Shown here piece after piece: positions 1 to 11,688 of a DNA stretch of 64,000 nucleotides. The number at the start of each line of letters is the position of its first letter. Positions within the stretch are counted from its first letter, which is position 1. This stretch comes from Bactrocera neohumeralis (lineage: Eukaryota; Arthropoda; Insecta; Diptera; Tephritidae): assembly GCF_024586455.1 (NCBI RefSeq), contig NC_065922.1, positions 32,732,089 through 32,796,088 on the forward strand. Reading direction: 5' to 3'. Under the pieces are notes generated by a model that was given only the letters and a program-made list of their open reading frames with translations, ran no database searches and had not been told where the DNA came from. The position numbers and the translations under genes were made by a program.

Positions 1-640
1 AACTGCATTTTAAACACTTGACAAACACATTCAAATTGTTGCATACTTTTGTGCGCACAAGTCTAATGAAAATTTAAGCAAATTTGTCATAATGCAATGA
101 CAACTTTGTCTGCATTTATGAAGAGCGCACATTTCCATAATAAAATATGGCAAGTCAAGTGGGCGAGCGACGACGACGAGGGAGGATTTGTTGTAATGCA
201 ATAATGAGCGGGTACAGTGATAAGGCAATTTAGAGGAAATAAGTTATGAGTTGTGAAAGCGAAAACTCATAATAAGCACCGAGTGGGGAGGGTTGTGGCG
301 CCGAGTGTCGACATATTTATACATTGTTATTAAAAACTTATTTAATGTCATTATGATGGAGGGCGGTGAAACTATGTGACTCGACTATGAATGAGAGACA
401 ACACTAATTGAGATGAGTTACTGATTTTAATGTTGGTAAAAATTTAAGTGAATTTCGTATAAACATAAAATGGTTCATTGTTTAAAATACTACTGATGAA
501 ATTATTTTGTAAAATATTTTGAGAAATACTGAAAACAACTTGTCTCCTCTCTATGCACAGTGAATTTTTTGAAATTCTGCTAAAATTGAAATAACTTTCT
601 CGTATACGCTTTCAATCACAATCGACCACTCAGATTATTA
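1..640. other. gene-free AT-rich DNA
   Basis: No long ATG-initiated reading frame, splice-site pair or recognisable repeat is seen. A short GAC-rich run lies near 165-180. It reads like intron or intergenic DNA. Confidence 0.5.
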
Positions 641-1250
641 TAACTTTCCAAATTTGAAAGACAGGATTCTAGAAATTTAAAAAAATCGAAACTTTTTTTT
701 ATATTTTCAAAGTTTAACTATTCAAGAATATGTGTACAAGAGGATTTTTCAAAATTCAAATTATTTTCGGAGATATAGGCATTTTTCTGACCCGGCATTC
801 AAACTGGTTCGGCCGGAACTAATCGAACAAAAGACTTTACGCGAAACTTTAAACGCGTTTTTCTCAAAACTGACTTTTTCGGAACGATACCCACGATTTC
901 TCAGGTTCTACTGGACCGATTTACTTGAAATTTTTATTGAGTCTTCTTTATAGGCTTGTCTATGGTTGGAACTAGCTCCATCCCCAAATTTTTATTTTTA
1001 TTATTTTTAAAAAATGCGAAATAGTCAGAAAAGGTGATCCGAAAAAACTTTTTTTTTACAGGCAGTCGCCATTTTGTGAAAAAAAATTTTTTCCCACTTT
1101 TCCGTAGTTCCGGCCATTGCGACATTATTCTAGATTAACAATCTTTTTTTTTTTTTGGTTTCAGATAACTAGGAGGGTTGAAATCATGGGTATGGTCACG
1201 TGGAAATTTTTAGAGACCCCCACTTCGTCAGCTCATTATTTTTGAAAATT
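641..1250. repeat. decayed MITE-like repeat (family C relative)
   Basis: The stretch holds the motif TTTAAACGCGTTTTTCTCAA from about 848. The same motif occurs on the plus strand from 46640 and in reverse complement near 61741, inside two MITEs described below. A second shared phrase, TTTACTTGAAATT near 920, recurs near 56793. No terminal inverted repeats are visible here, so this is probably an internal fragment. Confidence 0.4.
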
Positions 1251-2079
1251 GTTTACTTTTTTTAGTTTTTTTTAGTTTTTAATTTTTTTCTGTACTCTTC
1301 TAAAATTAACAAATAACTAATAAAAAATGGATAGTAAAAATATTAATTGCCTTTTTTTTACGACACTTTAAAAATTACCTGAAATTCATGCTTCTAAACC
1401 AGAATACCCCATTAAAAGCAGCAAGAGAGCGCTTCAAGTATAAAAACTTTCAAATTTGTTTAATATTCCAAAAAAAAAACATAAATAAAACGAAAATATA
1501 GCAATAAAATATGAGGGGTTCTGAAAAAATTATTTAAATATTCGGCGTTTTTCGGAAAGCAAAACAGACCCCTTGAGGTTTTATTTGAAACAATTGACAA
1601 CTTAGAATTAGTTACTAAACCCAAAAATTTTGAGGTTAATTTGCTTAAAAGCTCATACGCAATAAATTAAACAGTTACCTTTCCGACAGTAATTTGAACA
1701 GAGGCTAGAGGTAGCCATACGTTACATCTACGTTATATACATTATGATAAGTACCCGGGAATTGTAATTTAAATTATCCGGGTAAATAATATTAAAAAAA
1801 AAAAAATTATTTTGAAAAGTTGTATCAAAAATTAAAAATAATTTACATTCAATCTGAGGCCAGGAAAAGGAAAATGAGGAGTGTGGTTGAACTTTTAAGG
1901 GTCAAAATCGATTTAACTACGCTTGTAATAAAAAAGTTATATGGCAATGTTGCAGTTAATATAAATATTAGTTCGCTAGTTGGCGCTGAAAGCGCGTAGT
2001 TCTAGTTTTATTCGTCGCATCGGGTCATGCTATACCTTTTTGGAAAGCTCATTTCACGCGCTAACACGTGTTTGATTGA
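1251..2079. other. gene-free AT-rich DNA; mariner leader at the end
   Basis: Homopolymer-rich sequence with no coding signal up to about 1960. From about 1965 to 2079 the sequence becomes less AT-biased and leads directly into the mariner reading frame, so it is probably the 5' leader of that element. Its 5' terminal inverted repeat was not located. Confidence 0.35.
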
Positions 2080-2375
2080 TTGTCGTTTCTTGGAGCAAAA
2101 CGGCATATTTTACAGTACTACTACGATAAAGGCAAAAATGCATCTCAAGCCGCCAATAAAATGTGTGCAGTTTATGGACCCGATACAGTTTCCATTTCCA
2201 TCGCACAACGATGGTTTCAACGTTTTCGTTCTGGTGTAGAGGTGGTCGAAGATGCGCCACGCTCTGGCAGGCCTGTCGTCGAAAATTGCGATAAAATCGC
2301 TGAATTAGTCGAAAGAGACCGGTGTAGTAGCAGCCGTAGCATCGGTCAAGAGCTGGGCATGAGTCATCAAAAATT
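2080..2375 (+). pseudogene. mariner transposase, N-terminal helix-turn-helix part only
   Basis: Mariner transposases bind terminal inverted repeats through two N-terminal helix-turn-helix motifs and cut at TA through a C-terminal DD34D domain. This piece encodes only the DNA-binding part. Visible motifs are ILQYYYDKGKNASQAA, then AQRWFQRFRSG, then RSGRPV, then SIGQELGMSHQ. After MSHQ the frame runs into unrelated sequence, and all three catalytic aspartates are missing. The family resembles the fragment at 32880. The break coincides with the DINE-like repeat that starts about 15 bases later, followed by a short piece resembling a mariner 3' terminus at 2981-3018. The catalytic two thirds were therefore lost, and this cannot encode an active enzyme. 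Confidence 0.85.
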
Positions 2376-2390
2376 CATTTCAATTTCAAT

Positions 2391-2980
2391 AAAAAACAAG
2401 AAAAACGTTAACTTCGGCTGCACCGAAGCTAATATACCCTTCACAGATTACATTGGTGCCTTAGAAAATAATTTATACCAAATTTCGTAAATATGTATAT
2501 CTTGTCAAATGCAAAAGTTTTCCATACCAGCATTTGATTCCGATCATTCAGTTTGTATGGCAGCTATATGCTATAGTAAACCGATCTGAACTATTTCTTC
2601 AGATATTATTTTATTTTTACAAACAATAACTCATACCAAATTTAGTGAAGATACGTTGTCAAATGTGAAAGTTTTCCATACAAGAACTTGATACCGATCG
2701 TTCAGTTTATAAGGCAGCTATATGTTATAGTGGTCCGATATCGGCCGTTCCGACAAATGAGCAGTTTCTTGAAGAGAAAATGACGTAGGCAAAATTTCAA
2801 AAGGATATCTTAAAAACTGAGGGACTAGTTCGAATATATACAGACAGACGGACAAACAGACGGACATGGCTAAATCGACTCAGCTCAACATACCGATCAT
2901 TTATATATATATTTTATAGGGTCTCCGACGCTTCCTTCTGGGTGTTACAAACTTCGTGACAAACTTAATATACCCTGTTC
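2391..2980 (+). repeat. DINE-1-like dispersed repeat (family A), copy A1
   Basis: Begins AAAACAAG, followed by the hairpin CTTCGGCTGCACCGAAG and ATATACCC. It ends with a module containing GGGTCTCCGACGCTTCC, TGTTACAAACTTCGTGAC and TTAATATACCC. The end module resembles the 3' end of Drosophila INE-1/DINE-1 (Helentron-type, non-autonomous Helitron relatives), recalled from knowledge and not searched. The core carries two tandem units: CAGCTATATG at 2561 and CAGCTA at 2715, exactly 154 bp apart. It lies between two pieces of a mariner. Confidence 0.75.
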
Positions 2981-3018
2981 AATAAAAATACCGCAAGACT
3001 TTTTTGACAACCCATTAT
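2981..3018 (+). repeat. mariner 3' terminal inverted repeat remnant
   Basis: The segment ATACCGCAAGACTTTTTTGA followed by CAACCCATTAT resembles a mariner terminus in reverse orientation. It plausibly closes the element whose N-terminus is at 2080. TTCAATAAAA occurs just before repeat A1 (2385-2394) and again just after it (2978-2987), so the repeat may have inserted into the element's 3' leader. Confidence 0.45.
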
Positions 3019-4360
3019 AAAAACATTTTTTAATACCGTTTTCACATAGCTTCAAAATTTATGTGAAAAATTCACATATTCAAGCTTTTGGAATTGAAAT
3101 TGTAATTCGAATTTTTATTGATGGACTTTGCAGTAAACTCATCCCCTTGTCCAAGTTACACTGCATTTTTTTTTTATCTAAAATATTAAGGAGGAACCAT
3201 ATTTCGCCTTAAAATGGAAAAGCTACCCAAAATTTTTTTTGTCAAAACTACTGAATTTTTAAAAAAATCAGTATTTTTTAGTATTGCTTAAAATTTTACT
3301 TCCAAGCGGTATACAAAGTATATGTGCGTTACTATGGTAAATATTCTCAGAAGATGCAAAAAATAACCACACTCTTACTACGATTTTTTTGCTTTCAAAA
3401 ATTATCTACCCAATTCTATAGTGTTTAAAGTGGAAATATAAAATTGGCCGCGTATTAACATTATAATAACATTGAAGATTTTAGGTTAAGTCCAAACATC
3501 GAGCATAATTAACCTAATAGTCGGCAAAGCCATTTTGACTTTTTCGTTACTACTTAATGGCATTCAGATTCTTCATATGGAAGTATTTCGTATGATTTCG
3601 TACTTTTGATAAAAACATTAGAACAGTCACAAAAAAAACTGTTGATGCATTTTTAAGCACTAAACATAAGATTTATTTGCAAGTTAAGTATTTTCAGTGC
3701 CCATACCTACCGAAAATTGCATAATCATTATAAACACGTAATTTTCGTCATCTCGTTGAGAATTTTTCATGCTAAAATAATCTCTGAGAAGCAGTTTTGT
3801 TTCATTAAGTTTCATCGAAGATTTTTTTTATTAATTTTCATCACAAATTTTTTTTATTAATTTTCATCACAAATTTACTATATTTTCAAAGTCTGTCCAA
3901 TTCCAAGTAAATGACACAATTCAAAAAGCAAAACCAATAAAATTGAACACGCTGAAGCAATATTCATCGCCTTGCAGAGCTCACTATGCTTAACTGAGTA
4001 TGGGAATTAATTAAAAATACTCAATCACTCCGAAGTAATTATGCGGCACATAACAGAGACACATTTTGAACGCCTCAAACTAGGCCACTATAATTTTGTG
4101 ACAGCACAATCAACACGCTCTGCAAGCGGGGGCGGGCGGGGTAAATGCACAGGGGTACACATAAAACAAAGGGGGCGAGTGTAGAAATTTTTCAACGATG
4201 ACACACATTTTCTTTGTCATATTTTCAATTTGTTTTGTGTGGGTGAGTGTGTATAGGTGTGTGTGTGTTTTCTCAAAAAATTAATAAAGTGCAGCGATGC
4301 CTTTACAAAATTACTACCCAGTCATTATGCGCATACTCTTACCACTGCATACATATACAT
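3019..4360. other. gene-free DNA with a small tandem duplication
   Basis: No coding signal. A unit of about 26 bases, containing TTAATTTTCATCACAAATTT, is repeated twice in tandem at 3820-3872. A GC-richer patch with G runs lies at 4125-4175. Confidence 0.45.
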
Positions 4361-4900
4361 TAGGGTGTTTTTTTTTTTTGAACTATTAATTTTTTTCAGT
4401 CCCGTCAGGAAATTTCCTTGGAAATACCCTAAAAAAAATTCCCTGAAAATTTTAGCCCTTAATATTAATATCAAGAACTGGACCAGGGCTGTAAAAATTT
4501 TCCATAGAAAATACACTACAATCGTGAGTTTTTATCTTTAAATTCCTACAGATCAGAGGTGTTTTATGGCATGGCTTTTACTTTAGACACATATTTCTCA
4601 GAATTGTTCACTCTACAAAAGTGCCCAGTGCAACAAAGTCGTAACTCACACCGGCGAGGTAGTACGGGGCTCTAAACCCGATTTTTCCAAGAATTTCGCA
4701 TTTTTTTGTATATATCTCGTAAATGACAAGAGCTATAGAAAAAAATTTGATGACAAATTTTTAGGAAATTTGATTTGCTATAAAAAAGATTCGAGGTCAA
4801 AATCGCTATCATTAAGACTTCTCGAGATATTCGGCTTTTTAAGTAAGACTTTATAGAATTTTTATAGATGGTATGTATTAAAAAATCGATGAAAATTGCA
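4361..4900. repeat. possible MITE fragment, AT-rich
   Basis: Starts with TTAGGGTG followed by a T run at about 4361, which looks like the end of a Tc1/mariner-type MITE, similar in style to the element at 24931. No matching opposite end was found, so the fragment is unresolved. Confidence 0.25.
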
Positions 4901-5820
4901 TACAGCCTTACTTAATTTTACCGTTGGCAGCCGGCCGGGTGGTCGGTCGGTCGGCCTGCTGTTGCCTACAACTGCATATTGCATAAAAATGCAATTTCCC
5001 CGTTTCTTCCTTCGTTCCTGGCATTCATTCATTTCATGCATTCATTCATTCAGAGTCGCATTTTTCATTTTCTCAACACAATCACCTCAAGGGAATGAAT
5101 ATGCAAATTTATTAGAAAGCAAATCATGTCTTCGGCCGATTGCAGCAGCTATTGTTATTGTTGTTGCTGTTGCTATTGCTTCTGCACAGTTTGTTGTTTG
5201 CTTTATGGGTGGGCGGGGTGATGTGGGTTCGGCTATTAGTTGTTGACGATGACGAGCTCAGTATGGCAAAGGAAGTGTTGCTTTTTGCTGTTTGCTTGTC
5301 CGACTGTTGCATTAATAGTGCAACAACAATACACAAACAACAATGTGATTGTGAGGCACAGCAAATGACAGAAGAATGACAGTCACACTATAATTGTGTG
5401 GCCAGAGAATTGTGTGTCAGGCGAAATGATGTGCTGATGAAACATAAATCACTGATGACAGTTTTACAATTGGAGAATCATATAAGGCGGGATGCCAGCA
5501 GTGAAGTGTGGAGCGTACATTTGTGGGCGTAGGATTACATCGCTTGTAGGCGGAGGCGAGTAAAGGAGGTGGTACAGGTTCGATTTTGTGTGATTTCATG
5601 AGGACCATATCAGTAATGCCGACCGAAGTATATTCCTACTGAATTGTTAATGTAATTTTGACTGGCATCCAAAATTAATTGGAAAACTAAACAGTAGCCG
5701 ACGCTTAATATCAAATTGTTAACATAATGTTTTTATGAACTCGAATGAGTGAAGGCAATCAATTCGATCCCTTTTTCCTAACAACTGGTATAACTTTTGT
5801 TTCTTCCATAATTATGCAGA
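4901..5820. other. unique DNA with microsatellites
   Basis: Contains GGTCGGTCGGTCGGCC near 4939, CATT-type repeats at 5020-5055 and GTT/CTG-like runs at 5143-5190. Reading frames here are low-complexity (poly-Leu, poly-Asn) and not convincing genes. It may be intronic or regulatory. Confidence 0.45.
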
Positions 5821-6234
5821 AATCAAGAGAAATTCGATATTTTTAGGTTAATACGACAACATATTTTTGATTTGACATAGCTCATAAAAAAACAAAATAA
5901 TTTTAAAAAAAGAGAACTCCCATATCTTGGGCGAAGTGTCGGACCAAGTTTTCTTTTGAGCATGAAACCAAACGATCGTCGGATGCCAAGAATGTATGAA
6001 GCCAATATTCGGCTAAACGCTAGGCATAACTCAAACCAACAATTGTCCACAAACAAACAAAACAAATCGAAAGTTTCAAGAAGAAGGTTTCTAAAAACGA
6101 ATTCGAGAAAAGACAATTGTAACGTGCATAGTGAACAGACGAAAGAAGTCCATAAATAATAGGTTTGGTAAAAATAATGTTCCAGATACTGTAACAGCCA
6201 AACATACGCAAGTTCCATTGAATCAGTTCCGAAA

Positions 6235-6440
6235 ATATTATTAAAATGATAAAGATGATCGGGTCTAACCGTCCAGTAAATACTGTATCGATTGCTTAAG
6301 AGTTAAACGGTTGGAAAAATCCTTTAGGAATCATTTAAATAAGGCTGGATACCAAAAAAACCTCGAGATATGGGTACCGCGCAAGTTATTGGAAAAAAAC
6401 CTCATAGACCGAACTTCCATTTGCCTTCAACGCCAACAAT
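6235..6440 (+). pseudogene. mariner transposase fragment, second helix-turn-helix
   Basis: The plus strand reads, with interruptions, SNRPVNTVSIA, then NHLNKAGYQKNLEIWVPRKL, then LLEKNLIDRTSICLQ. That order, a short helix followed by a WVP motif and a basic helix, is the second DNA-binding helix-turn-helix and linker of mariner transposases. It belongs to the same sub-lineage as the element at 22475-23460, which has NHLKKAGYKNKLDV at the equivalent place. The first catalytic block (GDEKW) is absent. It is a scrap of about 200 bases with stops and cannot be functional. Confidence 0.6.
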
Positions 6441-6709
6441 AGGACCATCTGAAGGTAGTCCAATAGTGACAAGCTTTACCAAAAAAGAGATGAATTCGGT
6501 TCGATCAGTGGCATCAAGAGTGAATCGTCAGAAGTTTTGGAAGTGAGGGCTCATATGTTCGTGGCGAATGATTTTTTTTTTTGTGAAATACTGGCATCAG
6601 CAGAAGCTTCGAAAGAATAATCAACTGTCTCAATATTTTGTCAGTAGGGACGGAAGTTTCTATGAGAGGGGCGTTATAAGATAGTTGACGTAAAGGTTTG
6701 TTAGCTGCG

Positions 6710-7610
6710 CGCAACACATTAAATATTTATATATATGACTCGAAAATGGAGGACGCAGCTGATGCGGAAATATACTGTCAAGAATTAGGCATACGGCAGC
6801 CTATTAAGCTGCCGGACTTCTGCAGTATATTTCAAGCAGAGATCTTTGATTTTGGGGAAAGCCGCGAGGCAAGCCTATAATGTATCAGCAGACAATTCCA
6901 AAGTTAATATCTACGCAGAAATCCAAGGAAGTAACCTCGGTTCTCATGTCAAGCAGAAGTGTCTTGGGAAGCAGGGCAGCAGAGGAGACTGTCGCCAGGA
7001 AAAAGCGTATTCATTTCTGCTGTATATCAGGTCACAATGGCATGGATGCCAATGAGTTAGTGGACGGGATTGAAAAAAGGGGAGTTTAGATATCATCCGA
7101 TGTGATGGTAAACATATCCATTTTCTGGATAGATCAGCAAAATGGCTAAGAGCATGCCAGTCAAGGAAGAGTTCGATAAAATAATATATCAGGATACAAA
7201 ACTGCAAAAGTCAAAAACGGTAGATCAAAGATGCACAAAGCTCCTACTTACTCTTGATAGAAGAGACTGTAGGAACATGTTTGGAATACACACTGGTCAC
7301 AGTCCGGTGGCGGCACATGCCTAACATCAAGAAATGATCATGGCAAGGCACCGGGAAGCAATGGATCATATCTTGTGCACTAATTTCTCACTAGCAAGGC
7401 AACGATAAAAACATTTGTGGGCTTCTCGGTATGAGACACAAAAAGAGGTATTGATAGTTAGGCCGCAGAATCTATTGAAATTCACGTCAAGCGCTGGCAT
7501 TCTGAAGGCTGACTACTTTTCATGAAATACGTAACAGAAATCCATCTGGGGTCGCTAAGGATTAAAACTGGTTTATGCGTGGCACACGGGCCTATCAGAG
7601 TAACTTAACC
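6710..7610 (+). pseudogene. non-LTR retrotransposon 3' part: RNase H and tail
   Basis: A 5'-truncated non-LTR element. In order one sees DSKMEDAADAEIYCQELG (start of an RNase H fold), FQAEIF (conserved Glu), an AEIQGS remnant where a DSQAA motif is expected, then RKKRIHFCCISGHNGMDANE, the RNase H motif with the last active-site Asp. RDCRNMFGIHTGH and PVAAHA follow, which precede the C-terminal zinc knuckle in this class. Each block sits in a different frame, so there are at least three frameshifts. The 3' end is near TAACTTAACCTAATA at about 7600. RNase H places it in the I/LOA/R1 group rather than jockey. It is dead. Confidence 0.8.
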
Positions 7611-8880
7611 TAATATAATTCTTCTGTTATATTTACTTGTTTCTATCGTATCCCAAAACACTAGGCTAAAAGCTTCACCAGCGATAATAATCAAAAATGA
7701 TAATGCATACGTAGGTATATATAGAAAAAGTGGCGGAAATTGAAATCTGGACAGTTAAAAAGTCATGGCCTTTCTAGCATTTTTCGGCCAAGTGTCTTAG
7801 ATTTTGATGTTTACTGTTTCGTTTATTAGAGCCAGTCTTCCAAGTCCATGGTAAGGAAAGAATCCGCAAAACATTCGGCTGCCTCCTTGCTTAACTGTTC
7901 TTCGGACTCAATCTTCGCTACAACGTTCATCAGTATGCTAAGATTTTGTTTTCGCAAAGATAAAATCTTGCTCTTATCCACGGTAGTAATTTTTTTAGGT
8001 TTGGCAAGTTTTATTTATTTTTTTTTTCAATTTCTAAACTGTATGTCCCAAAAAAATCAATAATTAACGAAACATCACATATTTTTGCTATTTGTACAAA
8101 AAAAAATCTTTTTTAATCAAATCTTACATAATGCATTTTCGCCGTAAGTGCTACCTGGCTACTTGTCCGGATTTCAATTACTACAGCAAAAGTTTGACCA
8201 GCTGCAGTTTTTCTTAGCCTCGATAAACTACAGGTCTTTGCCCCGACCGTGAATTAAATCAACAGGAAAGTCAACCAAGCCAACATACTAGTTCTCTTAG
8301 GACAGCTACATGATGTTAGAAGAAATTTTACTGTGAATCCTTACAGATCACTGAAATTGTAGCATAATTTCTGCATAAAAAACTCTATATTCGCTAGGTG
8401 CAGACTACTCCACCGAAGTACAAAAAAAAAAAAAAAACAAAAATGAATCAGTCGAAGAAATGCTACATTTTAGTTAGTGGTTTCGAAGCCTCTCCAATTT
8501 CCCTTGCATTCTTTTTCCACCAGAATATCGCATGGGACCAATTGCCTTCGTACACAATTTTTTATTAAAAAGTATAGCCTCTAATTGGGTATATACAGTA
8601 TGCTATTAAAAATAAAGCATTTTATAAATCGTTGAGGAAAAACAAAAACATTGTGGAGCGAATATCTTAAGATTTTTCTTGGATCTTTTAACCATAAACC
8701 AACCAAAAAACAAACAAACTACAAGAAAAGCAGGCTTTCGAAATTAAAAATCAAACAGCAAATACTTTTAAATTCGCAAGCTTTCTATTAGAAGTGTGTT
8801 GTTGTTGCTGTTAGCATAAACAAAAGCTATTGTTATTGTTTTTGCATTTCGGAATGCAATTTATCAACATTCCCAACATT
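7611..8880. other. gene-free DNA
   Basis: Many poly-A and poly-T runs, for example an A run at about 8420. No recognisable protein motifs or repeat boundaries. Confidence 0.45.
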
Positions 8881-9690
8881 GCTAGCAAAAATTGTAGAAC
8901 GCAATCCAATCTTCGCAAGCAACAGTGGCAGCAGCGGCAGTGAGGCAACGGCAAGCAACCGACAAGCTGAGGGATATGCAAAAGAAATGAATAACATGGA
9001 TACGCGGCGGCAGCAGCGGGATCAAAAGAGTGAGTAAGTGTGATGAAAAAACACAGAAAGGGTTCAAAAATGTGTTATCTGCATACAAACAGACACACAT
9101 ACAAAAATATATACAAACATACACACATACATATAGCGCAAAGCTCCACCAGCCCATGGAGAGGGTGCTGCTGGTGGGGTTCACAAGCAAAATAACTATG
9201 TTGTGGAAAAAGAAAAGCAACAACAATAACAACAGCAACATTAGTGCTGAAATGGGAGCAAAAGCAACGATTTAAAAACGGGTGCGGCAGCGGTTTGCTG
9301 CGCTGAAGGCAGCAAAGTAAAACCCGCATGTAACAATAACACTTGCGTGCTTGCCGCTACAAGATGAAAGCAATAAAAAATGCGTTGCAACGCAAGCGGA
9401 AACCTCAGGCATATGCACAACCCGCCGTAATTCATATAAAACGCGTCGCATTTGATCTGGATGTTGTTGAGAAAATTGTTGGCGTTGTTGCTGTTGTTAT
9501 TGTCATAGCTGATACGCTATTGGTTGTTGTTATGCATATGTATGTTTTCTATGCTTTGCCCTGACATGCATAGGACGGACATGCAAGTGAATGGCGTAAG
9601 TGTTGCCTTGACTCATCGCTCCGCTTTCGGCTTCCGTTGCTTCCTTTGCAGCAGTTTTATGAAAATTCTTCTTTAAAATGTTTCACAGCT
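8881..9690. other. unique CAG/CA-rich DNA, possibly regulatory
   Basis: Less AT-rich than its surroundings, with GGCAGCAGCGGCAG-like runs and CA microsatellites at about 9090-9135. Reading frames are open by composition only (poly-Leu, poly-Asn). It has the texture of dipteran neural-gene intron or leader sequence. Confidence 0.4.
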
Positions 9691-9692
9691 TT

Positions 9693-10430
9693 TTATACCC
9701 TGCCCAGTGCGTATTAAGTTTGCCACGCAATTTGTAACACCCAAAAGAAAACGTCGACCCTATATATCATATGTGGGCCCTCAATTTTTGAGTTAACGAT
9801 CTGAAACTTTGCATATGTCCTTTTCACTCCACGAAGCTGCTTAGTTCCGAGAACCGCCGATATCGGATAAGTATAGCATATAGCTGCCATACAAACTGAA
9901 CGATCGTAATCAAGTGCTTATATGGAAAGCTTGTTTATTTGAGAAGATATCGTCAAGAAATTTGACATGAATTATTGTTTAAGGCAATGGTACAATCTGC
10001 GAAGAAATTGTTCAGATCGGATCGCTATAACATGTAGCTGCCATACAAACTGAATAATCGAAAATAAGTGCTTGTATGAAACACTTTTTTGTTTAATGAG
10101 ATATCTTCACGAAATTTGGTATAAACTATTTTCCAGAAAAGAGATATAATCTCCGAAAAAATTGTTCAGATCAGATCACTACAACATACAGCTGTCATAC
10201 AAACTGACAGATAAAAAAGAAGTTCCTGCAAGGAAAACTTTTTTATTTGATGAGATATATTCGCACAACTTCTCACGGATTATTGTCCCCACCAACGCTA
10301 CAATGTCCGAACAAATTTTTTGGATCGGAGCACTATAGCATATAGCTGTCATACACTCTAAACGAACAAAATCAAGTACTTGTATGTAAAACTTTTTTAA
10401 TTGTGAAGGGTATCAGGCCAAGTTAGCATT
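9693..10430 (-). repeat. DINE-1-like repeat (family A), copy A2, four 154-bp units
   Basis: Reverse orientation. The end module (TTTTATACCCTG, then TTTGTAACACCC, then a block reading GTCGACCCTATATAT) lies at 9693-9775. The core follows with TAGCTGCCAT-type landmarks at 9881, 10035, 10189 and 10343, giving three successive spacings of exactly 154 bp. The hairpin end is missing on the right, so the element is truncated within or after the fourth unit. Confidence 0.75.
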
Positions 10431-11577
10431 TTTTTCTTATTTTTTCTTTTAGTTTTGGTTTGCCGCATTTGCCTTGCCGCTAACGCAGCGTTTGTTGCTT
10501 ACTGTTGGTGTTGTTGCCAGCGCTGGTTATTGTTGCCACCGCTGTTATTGCTTAAACTATTGTTACGCTTATTCTATTACGAGTTTATTATTATTTTTGT
10601 TATTGTTGTAGCTACCAAAGCTCTCCGCATATGTACATATGCAACATCATTCCGTTAACTGGTTGCTGGATTTCTCATCCACTTTGCCGCAGTCTAGTAG
10701 AGGCGTTTGTGTCCTCGTGCGCATGGTTTGTTTTTGTTGTTGTTCGCTATATTCTTTTGTTTCTCGTTTGCATGTGTTTGTTGTTGTGGCTTTTGTTTCG
10801 GTTTCAAATAACAAATCCTTTTGACTTTACACATATTATCCTTCACCGCTTTGCCTCAGCGTGAGCTTCTGCTTTCGCCGCTGAATTTTACTGATTTTCC
10901 AAGCTCTCCGCTCTGCATTTCTAAACCCGTATTGTCAGTGTATATGTATTTTTTTAAGTGTAGTTGTCGCATTTGTGCGCTTTCAATTCTGTTTTCAGTT
11001 TTTCTTATTGTTTTTGTTTCGTTCGCTTGTTTTGTTCCAACAGTTGACTTCACATTTGTTGCATAATTGCTTTCCGTCTGTTATTATTGCTGCATAGTAG
11101 TGCAGCAGTTGTTATTGTTTTTGCTGTTTCACTTCCCGTTACAATTTATTTCTTTTTATTTGTTTTTGTATCTCTTATCATTTTCTATACGCTTCCGTTT
11201 TGTAATTTCTCCATTTCATAGGCCATCATCCGGTGAAGTAAGTAATTGCTGCGACCTGTCACTGTCGTCTGCTTGGCATATAAAATCTATTGTTGATGAC
11301 ACATTTTAATGTTTTCCATATTTACTTTTATTGTTTTTATTATTTTTAATAATACAAATGTGGTTTTTAAATATACAAAGCGGTGTAGAAGCCGGTGAGC
11401 GTTAAAGTTTTCATTTTACTTTCATCGCAGTGAAGTTAAGGCTTGTCTTTTAATATCAAAGTTAAGCTTTAAATAACTTACACGAAAATACTGTAATTTC
11501 TAAAACCTATAACGTGTAGTTTGAATTAGAAACAGAAAATAACATCAGAAACAAGAAATAACATTAATTTCAGCTTC
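10431..11577. other. unique T/GTT-rich DNA
   Basis: Rich in TTGTTG and TTTTG runs. The apparent reading frames are Leu/Cys/Phe-rich by composition. No repeat family was recognised. It could be intronic or regulatory. Confidence 0.4.
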
Positions 11578-11688
11578 AGTTTCTATGGCAACTATTAACT
11601 AGAGTGAACCAATCCGAACAATTTCTTCGGAGATTGCACCATTGTCTTTGACAACAACCCATATCCAATGTTAAATTGAAGATATCTT
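11578..11688 (+). repeat. DINE-1-like repeat (family A), copy A3, left part
   Basis: Matches the core unit (GGCAACTAT, CCGAACAATTTCTTCGGAGA, GAAGATATCTTG) and stops abruptly at 11688, where the non-LTR element begins. The unit resumes at about 13115 with CTATCTCGTCAAATA, so the non-LTR insertion split one repeat. Confidence 0.65.

Noticed and set aside
5823..6218. 131-codon minus-strand frame
   Set aside because: Hydrophobic composition comes from the complement of A-rich sequence, and no domain is seen.
9693..10430. Regularly spaced repeats as a CRISPR-like array
   Set aside because: The units are contiguous 154-bp tandem copies without unique spacers, in a eukaryotic dispersed repeat.
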